Below are positions 1 through 10,706 of a stretch of 64,000 bases of DNA, in pieces. The position numbers and the translations under genes are program-made. Location of the stretch: contig CAICTM010000230.1 in the NCBI GenBank assembly GCA_903772945.1, forward strand, positions 24,370 through 88,369, in the 5' to 3' direction. How positions within the stretch are numbered: position 1 is the first letter of the stretch; each line of letters starts with the position of its first letter. Source of the DNA: Seminavis robusta (taxonomy: Eukaryota; Bacillariophyta; Bacillariophyceae; Naviculales; Naviculaceae). The notes under the pieces are model-generated. The model saw only the letters and a program-made list of their open reading frames with translations, searched no databases and was not told where the DNA came from.

Positions 1-1729
1 TGTACGTCATGTACAAACATGCATAGTGACAGCGCCACCTCGCACCGTTGGAATGTGCATTCTCATTTCTTCTGAGCAGGAAACGACCGTCTGATGTCAT
101 TAACGGTCATCAGAGGGTCACTCACTGGGATCTTTCAGGCATCCTTTCCGGTCTTGACACCAAACTTGACATCGCCAACATCACGTTCAATTAAAGGAAA
201 TTGAACTTGGTCAATGTCGCGAGGACACTGGAAGTCATCCTAGAAATTCTCCAAGAGAAGCACATGTATCTTGCCACGATCCACACGGTCCTTGACGAAA
301 GCGTGACCGCACCGCGGAATTTTAGTCGTTTGGCTGCGTCGTCAAAGCCAATTTCGAGGCGACTAACACAGCGGTACCGATGCCACATTTATGCCTCTAG
401 CTACTAGCTACCGGTAGCTAGTACGTAGACCTAGTTTAGCTACCGGTACTGTACTAGTACGGTGCGGTGGCTGGTAGAGCTGATGGCTGATGGGTGGCAC
501 CAATACTGTAGGGCGATCGGGAGTGATGGTTCAGGGGTCCGTAACACTTGGCTTCGGCAACACTTATGCCTATAATAAGCTAAGAGCAGATAGCCGGTGG
601 GGTACGTAATCAGAAGCAAAGGTTGCCAGAGGTACACTGTACCAGGTTCTGGTCAGCGGAAACCAACACAAAGGGCACTCATCGGGAAGATATCAACCCC
701 ATGGCTGGTTACTAGGACTTGGGCAGACCAGGCAAATTTATCAGTGACTTTTCTTTGAATAGTTCCCCCATTTCTGCGTGTTGCTGTGTTGCTGTACTGG
801 TAGGGTGCGTAGGGTGCGTAGGCGGCCAGTTTCGGGGACTCCCGAGGTTGATGTGGTTCGGGGGAATGTCTTGGTCCTACGTTGCATTCCTATTCATGGA
901 ATTCATTTCAATCGGTTGTAAGTCATCAGTGTGACCACTCCTTCCAAACACAAATCAAGCTTCAAGGATGTCTTGACCCCACCAGCAAGCGCACTGATGT
1001 GCTCCGCTCTCCACAAACGAGAGCCAAGGCAAACGAGGTCCAAGGCATAGATCTCACAGAAGCTCGGTCCTGGGTCCAAGGACAACCAGCCATCGTGGTT
1101 GGTTTGAAATCCGGTTAACATGCTCTCAAGAGCCAGCTAGGATGACCAGAGGGCTCAACAACGATCCTAGGCACCGCAGCAGCCCCGCTGGGAGCTAGCT
1201 CAGTGGTGGCCTCGGTAGACAGTCTCAGCGAAGGGGAAGCCACGCTAGAACCACCAGGTACTTCAAGGATGTACTTGACCTCCATGGGTTGGGTCCCAAT
1301 GCATTAAAGTGTCGAGGCAGCCAGCCATGAAACTGGCATCGCCGTCATGGAATCAATCTGCATCGATGCCTTCGTGTTGTTTCGTCCCGCCCCACAGCAG
1401 CCTTTCGCAAGATACGTAGTTGTACGGTAGATATCACTCCTCGAATTTTGATGCTCAGCTTGTTTTTACGTGCTAGCTCTGAATGCACGACCGATGTGGT
1501 CTCAAGACCACGAGAGTGGAAAAGATCACTCCTCACAGTTTTGATGTTCAACGTGTTACGTGCTAGCTCTGAATGCACGACTGTTGTGGCAACTGCTGTG
1601 ACAAACTGCTATGGCCACACTTGCTTCTGATGGCGGCTTTTTGCAAGATTCATTGCAGTCGAGCCTCCGTTTACCAATTCGAGGCGCTCTCTTGCTTGTA
1701 GACAGATGCGCAATGGGCACCAATCTTGT
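1..1729. other. Intergenic region, no gene seen
   Basis: No reading frame here resembles a known protein, and all open frames are short and overlap on both strands. The region holds CTAG and ACCGGT palindromes (for example around 400-430), which recur in intergenic DNA throughout the window, and one imperfect tandem repeat annotated separately. It ends at the stop codon of the minus-strand carboxylase-like gene. Confidence 0.6.
1433..1581. repeat. Imperfect tandem repeat, two copies of about 58 bp
   Basis: Copies at about 1433-1491 and 1525-1581 both start with ATCACTCCTC and end with the same 25-nt stretch containing GCTAGCTCTGAATGCACGAC. A few substitutions and a 2-nt length difference separate them. 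No coding role is apparent. Confidence 0.75.
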
Positions 1730-4227
1730 CTAAGCCATATACACCAGTGCAATGAGGATGTCCTCCTGTGTCGTTTCGATACACTTTGGGAATGAGTGGG
1801 TAAACTTGGTTGACCTTGTGCTGATTTCAAACATGCTTGCAGTAGTCACTTCCAGTTTATTCAGACGCAGGTCCAAAAACTTTGGGGCCTCTAGGTTTTC
1901 AAACTGTTTCTCTGGGGGCGTATCGCTGGGGATGTCCCGACGGGATAATCGAACTGCTGCCATGTCGGGCTTTTCGAGCAAGATCACCCCGAACGGGAAC
2001 CCACTGGGCCACAATGTGAACGGCCGATCGGTCAAACATGCGGCACGATCAGCAATAAAGGTAATCTTCGTGGCCTCGGGATATTGGGTTTCCAACATTT
2101 GTTGGTATGCGGGGACCTTGTGGCTCAACGATCCCATGCCCTTGGTCAGCAAATATTCATATCCTGGTGGCCCAATGTCTAGCACTACTCCCACAATCGT
2201 TTCCCAAACGCTTCGTTGCCTTCGTGCAACTTCCGCCTTGGCCAAGTTCACCGTGGGATCAAATGCACGGCAGTATGGGCCCTTGCCATTCAATTGTGTA
2301 TACAAGACTCCATACACAGACATGGGCCTTTTCTCGCCCGTCTGTGGATTCCGGCACGCTTCAGGGTTGAACTGCCAAAGAGCATTACTCCATCCTCCAG
2401 CCACGCGGGCCACATGTCGGGGGAATTGGTCGACCACTGCTCGTTGTCGAACTTGCACAACCCCGTGGTGATCCGGAATCATGGATATGGATCGAGGGTC
2501 GCCATAGGCGTAAACTGACTTGGGGGAATGGTTGGCTCTCATGATGGGGACCAAATCGGCGCATTCGGGATAGAGTTGCATCAGGTCCAAGGCAAATCCG
2601 AATGGTTGCTCTTTTCCATTGGGCAATGTGTGGTTTCCATGATGCATCAACATGGCATTTCGTCCATGCAACATCATGGTCCAGCTGAATCGGTATGCCC
2701 GTGAGGTATAGGGGAAGGATCCTCCGGTGATGATGGGCATGCGAAAGGGAATGGCGAGTTGAAGGAATGCCCACACTAATGCAAAGCACCGTTGTCGCGG
2801 CGATGCTCTCGCCTGCTTCCCGCCGACAATATACCGATAGATCCATTCTAATAAGTTCCCTTCATCTCGCACCAAGGCTTGTACGGGTACTGCGACTACC
2901 ACTGCTTTGTCGTTGTTGTCGTTATTGTCATCCGTCTTTTTGGACGCCGCATAGGCTCGTGCCTCTTGTTCTCGTTCTTGGTCGTTGCGTCCAATGGGTT
3001 GAAAAATGAGCGATCCCGCGAGACAACAACAGGGAAATGTGTACCCGATGCGTTGACTCATGGTAAAGCATACGAATCCATGAAACATCATGGACAATAT
3101 GGTAAAGAGTCTGGTGGATTTTTGAGTGGGTCGTCTCATGGTCAATGCCAAAAACATGCTCGAATCCAGAATGATACCACCCAATGCGACAATGCGAAAT
3201 AGCATGGGTCCATGTTGTGCGTAGAGTTGTTTCCATGCGACACCCCGATTGACATTTTGATCTTCAAAGGATGTGAAAATGTTTTTGCAAATGGTTCCAT
3301 CGAGCCAATCGGGTGTGAATTTCCAGAGTGAAGCAAAAAAGTAGACCACGGCATAAGTGGTGCGTAACATGATGGCGCCCCATTCGCTCTTTTGAATCCT
3401 TTTGGTCAGTCGTTGTTTTTGTCGCTGTTGTCGTTTTTGTTGGACTGTGCTTGGATTGTCGTTTGTATTCTTGTCGTCCTTAACGTCACTTGTGGTAAAT
3501 CCCGGTGGAGGAAAGTAGCTGCCTCCTCCCGCGACAATGACCAAAAAGGCGAGTAGCAGGAATAGATAATGGTGATTGGTGAAAATGTGCACAAAGGCAA
3601 AGAATCGAAAGGCATACAAGAGCCACAAGGCGGTGGCACAAAACTCAAAGCTATACGGAGTTCCCGGAATGCCTCCCAAGGCCGCCGTGATCCCCAGGGC
3701 ACATCCCCCGTAATAGAGCAATCTGGAGGCTTCATTGCCCCAGACGGGATTGCTAAATTTGGGTGCCAACTGATATGTGAGGAATTCGAATTGATCATAG
3801 GTGAACCAAGTGTCGTGATAGGGATCATTCCACGGCTGATGAGGCAGATAGGTGGCGTAGTCCTACAAGAATGAATGGAAGAATGAAAGTAGATAAGATA
3901 AGATAAGAAAGATAACATCCACTGCATTTTAATGGGGTGCTACCTCATATAACTTACATAGACCAAGATCATGAATAGGATAAATCGGTACATGGCAAGG
4001 CACTGGACAATTCGGGTAGGTCCTTCCGCTGACCATGCTGCCATGAGCCTTTTCTGGGGATCTGTTTCTTCTTCTACTGGCTTGCTCTTATCTGATGTTG
4101 TTGTGCTGGTCATGGGTTTCTTGGGGACGGCTTGGGCTCGCACAACAGCAGGATCGTTCTGGTCTCCATTCTTGCCGTTGTTTTTCTCTGTCTCCAGGTT
4201 GTTCGGTTTGCGTTTTCGAGGGGACAT
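1730..4227 (-). CDS. Vitamin-K-dependent gamma-carboxylase / HTTM-like membrane protein, paralogue 1
   Basis: Two exons, 4227-3958 and 3862-1730, joined over a phase-0 GT-AG intron directly after the motif LVY, give about 800 aa. The N-terminus is basic and disordered. Several hydrophobic segments follow in the HTTM pattern (FTYDQF, NHHYLFLLL, YFFASLWK, a FHG segment). Near residue 480 comes the RFSWTMML signature of the vitamin-K-dependent gamma-carboxylase family, followed by a large luminal-type C-terminal part. In animals the family carboxylates glutamate in the ER; HTTM relatives occur in bacteria and algae. The substrate here is unknown. Paralogue 2 at 10707-13150 has the same order of motifs and the same intron position. 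The upstream ATG (MSPRKRK) was chosen because exon 1 supplies the conserved first membrane segment; a start inside exon 2 would delete it. Confidence 0.82.
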
Positions 4228-4716
4228 CTTTTATTTTGTGATGAATGCCTTACTAAACGAAGGCCAGCTAGCTAAGGAACTCCGACAGTGCACTGCTGCG
4301 TTGATTAGATTGATTAGTGAAACAGACAAGAGGGTTGCTTGAGGATGAGGGGGAGAAGCTATGGAAAGGAAGAGAGGGTCTTGCGGTTGTTGTTGTGTCC
4401 GTGCAGACTTCGCATGTTCGGATTTTTGGGGCGGTACCGGTGGGAAACGGCAAAGATACTGGTACAAGGTTAGAGATCAGGTTTTTGGAGTGTCAAAAGA
4501 TCTATTTTAGGGCTCAGGGTCTCTTAGAAGTCCAAACCACAAACCACCACACACCGCCAACCTCTCTCTCTTGTGGGCTTGATCATTCTCAATGTATTCT
4601 CATTCATTGCTTCTATCATAGTTGTCTCCCTCTGCTCTCCTCCAAGTCCACCAAGCAGAGTAGTTTGGGGATTTTTACTTGAAAGGACAAAAAGTCCAAA
4701 TTCATACATGTAGAAA

Positions 4717-5601
4717 ATGGCTGACAACAGCAGCAACAATAATAAAACGGCCAATTCCGATGCCAAAAAGAGCCACAAAAAGGGCGGTGGAAGAGGTCGC
4801 GGTGGAAGAGGTGGCCGTGGTGGAGGGAGAGGAAGGGGGCGCAACACCAACAATGCTGCAGAAGCCAAACGAGACGATAAAGTGATTGATCCCCACGAAT
4901 GGCTGCAATCGGCACTGGAAAGTCTGGGACACTTTGATCCTGCATCGGCACTCACGGCTCTGGATGTACCGGCCGCCAATGAGCAAAAGGAGGAACCACT
5001 CCAGAATCTCACGCTTTGGTTGGAAGATCGAATCATTCGAAGTTGGTACGTTGCGTTGCTGTGACCCTTGGCTTGGATTAGTGTTGGAGGGGTATCAGCT
5101 CTGTCTTCTGCTACTGTTGCACGGTATCTCCCGAATGCTATTGCTATTCCTAACGGTCCTCACTCCTTCTTTCCAACAATGCGGTTTTCTTAATGCTACA
5201 GGAAGTTGGAGGAACGGGAAAAGCTACGCAAGGATTATTGGAGTCATATCAATACCTACTTGGATGCCTTGGAGTGCCCCAAGGCGTTTTGGTCCGTTGC
5301 CAATGATGATACTGCAAACACAGACAACAACAAAAACAACAATAATACACAGTGGAGACATTCAGCTCCACACAGGGCTCGAATCATTCATTGGTTGATT
5401 GCCTGTGCCACTTCCGAGGCTTTTGGAGATTGTGAAGCAGCACAAACAACTACTACTACTAAACAAAAAGAACAATCAGCATCCGACGAAGCTTCTAATC
5501 CTGTTGCTGCCCAAGAACCAATTCATAACAACGATATTCAAAAAGAGGAAACAGAACCATCTAGTCAACCAACAACATCAACAACAGATTCTACTGTTTC
5601 C

Positions 5602-5644
<43 letters not shown>

Positions 5645-5955
5645 CCTCCTTACTGACTCCAGACTCCTTTCCATTGGGTTTCTCCACCGGAGATGATGCA
5701 GTCGATCAAGTATTACAAGTGTTACGAATGAATCTCATTCTACAGCTAGAACAAGACCAGAAACAAGTCAATGCCTTGATTGCACAACTGCAAGCCATCA
5801 CCGTCAGCAAGGCCAAACCATTGAAAGAAGGAACCAAAAAGAGAGTGCACAATGCCAATAACAATTCGCCTAATTCTAAACAAGGGAGAGGTGGACGTGG
5901 TGGCAGGGGTGGACGAGGAGGGCGGGGAGGAAGAGGAGGAGGAAAGAAACGGTGA
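4717..5955 (+). CDS. RTRAF: RTRAF (hCLE/C14orf166)-like RNA-binding factor with RGG tails
   Basis: Exons 4717-5045 and 5202-5955 (donor GTACGT, acceptor ACAG) give about 360 aa. The family motifs occur in order: LTLWLEDRIIRSWKLE across the splice junction, LDALECP, RIIHWL, LGFSTGDDAVDQVLQVLR, and a C-terminal Leu/Gln-rich helix. These match the animal RTRAF protein, a component of the tRNA ligase and cap-binding complexes that shuttles between nucleus and cytoplasm. Unlike the roughly 244-aa animal protein, this one has RGG/GR-rich tails at both the N-terminus (about residues 23-42) and the C-terminus, plus a polyglutamine/low-complexity insert. These suggest direct RNA binding or condensate behaviour (inference). 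The join reconstructs a conserved Trp-Lys, which supports the intron. Confidence 0.85.
5602..5642 (+). repeat. CAA microsatellite coding polyglutamine
   Basis: About thirteen consecutive CAA codons lie inside exon 2 of the RTRAF-like gene, between two family motifs. The run is probably length-variable. Confidence 0.95.
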
Positions 5956-6705
5956 CGATTACATCAACGGAATAGTCTCTCTACATGTACTGAGTAGGTA
6001 GCTATAAGTGCCGCTTCCTTTCTCTGGTCAAGATATTGTTTTGGAAGTATATTTCTAGCTAGCTAGGCTAAGGAAGTGTTGAAGAATATGCTACCCAACT
6101 GATGCCATGGCAGCGACTGCCAAGGAAGCTAGCTGGATAGAGCTGTGTTTACCTCGTGGCAATGCTGTCAAATAAATGCCAAACCCATCCACCCCTCTGC
6201 CTGTAGCCTGCGTACCGGTAGCTATGTGGTGTTTGACTGGATCATCATCAAATCAGAACATCACGTCTACCACGATGGTGTGATGCAATGATGCAATACC
6301 ATGGGAGTCGATCTAAGAGTCACAAATTTCAAATACTCAGCATCCCTGAATGGGTTTTCAGATAGAGAATCAACGCTCAAGTCAGGTGCAGCACTCGGAG
6401 GAGACCAAGATACATGACCTCGAATCTTTTGATTCCTGCATAGAAAACAGTCGCGGAGGAGCGAAAGCCGCCTTGAAAGATCCGCCTTGAAAGAAGCACG
6501 GTATCTTTTGTTCCAACGCAGCGAGATTGATTAGCAAAGAGAAAGTAGAGCACACAAATCCAAGAAAACCTCAAGGTTGTTGCCTGTTGTTTTTCTTTGT
6601 TGGTGGATCTGTTCCATCTATCCATCCATCCATCCTAATAGACCGAGTAGTGTCTCGCTCTTTTGTCTGATTGATAGATTACCTGAATTTAAGTGCTTTT
6701 CCAAG
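5956..6705. other. Intergenic region / 5' leader of the monooxygenase gene
   Basis: No conserved reading frame is visible. CTAGCTAGC-type palindromes occur near 6055-6065 and ACCGGTAGC near 6213. An open stretch continues upstream of 6706 in frame with the downstream gene but has no protein-like character, and the sequence before the chosen ATG is pyrimidine-rich as in a leader. Confidence 0.5.
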
Positions 6706-9700
6706 ATGCCGGCCGGTGTAGCTTCTGCAACATGGCTCAACAAGATTGCCAAGGAGAAGACAAAGCTTCTCCAGGAGATGTTTGAAATGGAACCGATTCA
6801 CGTGGAAGTCAAGGATCCCAAAACCAAGAAGCCTCGTCCTCACTGTCAAGGTGAAGATATCGTCTACAAATGGGATGCAATTTATGCGACGGATCCCATG
6901 ATGAAGGGTATCGTCGTTGACACTGTGACAGGTCCTTCGACACCCGGAAAGGACTACGTGGATGACATCAATGCCAATCCAGCCATGCCTTACCAGCAGT
7001 TGCGTGCTCTGGTGGGAGATGGAGGAAAGTGGAAATGGCCCGAAATTTGGAAGAATTTGGTAAGCTACCCCTCTTCAGTTTGTTTCCGGTTAAGATGTTT
7101 GCTTTTCAATTCATTAGTGGATGGGTATCTGACATCGCCATTATCTATTTGCTTTATCTTTTCTTTATTGTCTCGCCAGGATCTTCTTCCTCGTCGTGGA
7201 CCTGCTTGGCGTCACATTGACGATCCCTGCAACTTGGGAAAAATTGAAAATCCCAATCCCCACATTGTCCCTCTCAAATGTTTGGTTGTGGGAGGAGGCC
7301 CCGTAGGACTTCGATTGGCCATTGAACTGGTTCTAGGAGGTCACCGCGTCACTCTCTTTGAAAAACGTCGTGAAATCATTGACAAGGAATCAGGTCTCTT
7401 TGAAAAGGTCGGCTTTACCAACCGTGTCAATCGTCCTCACATTAACAACTTTTGTCGTAATGATTTGGATCGTTTGAACGGACGTAACTTTATGACACCA
7501 AAGATGTGTTATCCCGTCTTTACCAATGCCCACACTTCCTCCATTGGAATTGATGAGTCGCAAATGCTCCTACTCAAGACGGCCCTCTTGTTGGGAGTCA
7601 ACTTTGAGCTGGGAGTGGGTTACGAAAATGCTGAAGTTGACATTGAGAATGAAAAGAATCAACGTCCCACATGGTTGGTCTCATACACTGCCGACAAAAT
7701 TGCCCAAGAACGCTACGGCAAGTCGGATGCCGGCGAAGAACGCTTTGATTGTCTCTTTGGTTGTGATGGAGGTCAGTCCAAAGTCCGTGTGACTCAAGTG
7801 GAATGGTTGGGTGAACCCAAGACCAGGCTGTACAAGAAGATGTTTGGAATTGTTTCCAATCTGCGCAAATGTAGCAAGGCCAAGCTTCGATCCTTGGGTC
7901 ATGAGACTGGTTTGGAACCCGAAGATCGGGCTGGTGGTACTACAGGAATCTTTTTCTACAAGGCCAGTTACCACAACTACTTTATCGTCCACCCCCCAGC
8001 CGATGAGATGGAGGCCAACGGTATCCCGTGGAAGGGAGTCTTTTCCTTTCACAGAGCCCGTGCGGATCAAAATCAAGAAAAGGTGAACATGAAGAATACT
8101 TTGAGGACCTTCATGACCAAAAAGGCCATTGAACTGGGTATTCCCATTGACGAAACGTTGCCCAATGGTGGATTCGTTGAGGAGCCGAATGATGTGATGG
8201 GGTTTGATTTCTCAGAGTTCTACAACTGTGAAAAGAGTGCTGCTTGCATGGTTCCACCCTTGGAATGGGACACGGATGAGGATGACGAGTGGGTAAGTGG
8301 GTGATGGTCTGCCATAACAAATTGCTTGACCTCTTTGCTAATCATTTGTTTATGGGGCTTCTCTGTCGTTCACCCTCGCGCAGGAAATCCACTGTCCTCT
8401 GGTTGCGTTGTGTGGTGATGCCGTGTCGGATCCCAATTGGCTGCTTGGTGTGGGTCTTCAGCGTGGATGGAACTCTGCTCTGGACGCGTGCTTTTACGCC
8501 GACAACATCTACAACAACAAGCATTTCAATGGCAAAGTTCCCATGAAGGACGAACCCATTGAAGAACCCATTGAATGGGCCGAACACATGGATAACATGA
8601 TGAATCTCATGCAAAAGCTCGGAAACAACGCTCGTGACAGCAAGCTTTCTGAAGAGATGGACACTGGAATGTTGGAAGAAAAGGGTCCCGTTGTGGTTCA
8701 GATTCGCAGACAACTAGGTCCGTCAAATAGAGTTTGTTGGGTTTACCTTGTTGATGTTGGCTTGTGCTAAGCTTCATCTTTTTTGTCTTTTTCTTCTGCT
8801 GGCAGCTGGACAAAAGGTTGAGGCCCCCGTTCCTCAGTACCTGCCTCAGGTTGAGCCATGGGGACGTTACAAGGAGTTTACTTTGGCCATCAAGAACAAT
8901 TACAAAGGTCAGGATCTCTTCAAGAACATTCACCCGTTGGCGACACGTGAACTAGCGATCTTTGAACACAATGCCAAGACTGTCGACAAGGGTGCCTTGT
9001 TGAAGAAGAAGGTGACACGTCCTTCCGCTGCCCTCTTGACATGGCCCAAGCGTTTCGAGTGCTCTGCTTTCTGGGGCATGATGAAGCTCCTCCAGATCGA
9101 CGGCAAGGCAGCTCCGGGTGAAAAGCCACTGGACAAGTCGCCAAGGCCGACAAGCCCGCACCGGAGGAGAAGCGCAAAGCACCTCAAGTCAACGCGGAAG
9201 AAGTTCAAGAGATTGCGAAACAAAAGAGTTTCCGTCTGCGCGAGAGCATTGTTCAGCAGGCCATGAACCCCACACCAGCGGGTATCGACAAGAAGGATCG
9301 TGGTGGTTTGGATTCGCTCATTTTCCAGGCTGCCAAGCGCGGAGCGCAGAAATCGGAGGCCGCACCTACGGCAGACGATATCAATTTCTCTCCGAAAGGC
9401 CGACGGGGCAGCGCTGTCAAGCGTGATTCCATGCTCTCTCCGATGGACATGTCGGCAATTAACAACTTGACGGCGCAGTTGAGCCGAGCAGCCCCTTCGT
9501 CAGCCCTGAGCCCTGACGACCCCATGTACGAAGTCCGCCAGCAGACGATCAAGTATGAAAAGGAAGGCATGCTATCGAAGCTGCATGTTGCGAAGAAGGA
9601 GTTTGCGAGGGCACAGGCTGAACAGGAGGCTGCTCAGGCCAGGATGGAGCATGCGAAGAAAGAAATGGCCATGCTTGAGAAGATTTGCGCTGCGTTTGAT

Positions 9701-9727
9701 AAGGCCGAAGCCAAGATGGGCAAGTAG
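6706..9727 (+). CDS. MICAL-like FAD monooxygenase with C-terminal coiled coil (one frame break)
   Basis: Exons 6706-7059, 7180-8292, 8384-8717 and 8806-9727; about 907 aa if one base is missing near 9120. A Rossmann FAD motif (VVGGGPVGLRLAIEL, GGGPVG at about residues 156-161) is followed by the EKR motif, the MICAL-type block ending LLKTALLLGVNFELG, CDGGQSKVR near residue 312, and the C-terminal FAD block GDAVSDPNW...RGWNSALD near residue 500. In animals MICALs oxidise actin methionines and carry CH and LIM domains; neither is visible here. The protein instead ends in a charged coiled coil (9560-9727). Intron 1 is 120 nt and has no in-frame stop, so it could be retained. At GGTGAAAAGCC (9117-9127) the frame must shift by one base to stay protein-like on both sides, which suggests a missing A in the run. 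Confidence 0.8.
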
Positions 9728-10706
9728 AGTTAGTTGTGGACTTTGTGAGAACCAGAGACCGCCAATCAGCTGTGCAACACTGTGCCGACCGTGGCAATCT
9801 CAGCGCACTTCACTCCCATCATGAGATAGGCATGGATGAGTCGAGTCCCTGTTTTAGTGTCGTAGAGAAGGAATTAATAAGGATAACCTTTCATGTCTGC
9901 ATCCACAAGAAACGTTTACATTGCCCAGTCTTCGTCATCGTACAGTAGTAATTGAAATAGATCCGCTCCAAGCTCGTAGCGTAGCAAACCAATAACATAT
10001 CAGTAGTACCGCTGGCCGGTCCTAGCTAAGTGGCAATGGGAGGCTCTGCGCTTTGGGCATCGAGTGTTACCCAGTCCTTGCATTGTCACCGGAGGCAAGT
10101 CTGGATTCCCAGCTAGCTTCACCCAGGCTGGAGCACGAAATTGTCTCCTCTCTCTACTTGAGGCCAGAGCCAGCAACGATCAGCCTGCATTTGAAAGCGC
10201 AGCCTTCCTGCAAACGCCAAGCTACCGGCAGCTAGCTAAGCCAGCTAGCTAGATCATTGGCTGGGACGGAAGCTGCAATAGTCATTGTCATTGTACAGCA
10301 TGGCAGACAGGTTGCCCGAGCACGGATTGAATTCGTGACTAAAATCACCTTCCGGTAGCTACCGGTAGATCATCGCCACGATCCTCGGCGTTGGCAGAAA
10401 GTGTGCCAATCGATCGAGGACACACTGCAGTCAACGCCCACAACGTTGATAGTGCGGTAGCATCACCCAAGCAAGAAGCAAGAGGTTGGCTGAAAGGTTC
10501 TGTTGAACGGTATCTTATCAGTCATCCCAGTTTCTAGCTATCTATCTATTGTGGTTACCGGCAGCAGCATCGTGGGTTGTTGGATCTTATCCTATCTTAT
10601 CTTTCTGGACAATGACGAACGGCAGTCACAAGAACGGCAAGTTTCAATAATTGTAAATAACTAACTAACTGACTGCTCGATCGACCGACAAGGACAACAC
10701 AACAAG
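9728..10706. other. Intergenic region
   Basis: No gene-like reading frame. CTAG/ACCGGT palindromes occur at 10215-10250 and 10350-10370. The last 200 bp before the next ATG are AT-rich and likely contain its promoter and leader, but no specific element can be named. Confidence 0.5.

Noticed and set aside
7060-7179. Treating the 120-nt stretch in the monooxygenase gene as coding
   Set aside because: It is open in frame, but has GTAAGC and CGCCAG splice sites and encodes a hydrophobic stretch that interrupts a polar region, so an intron is more likely.
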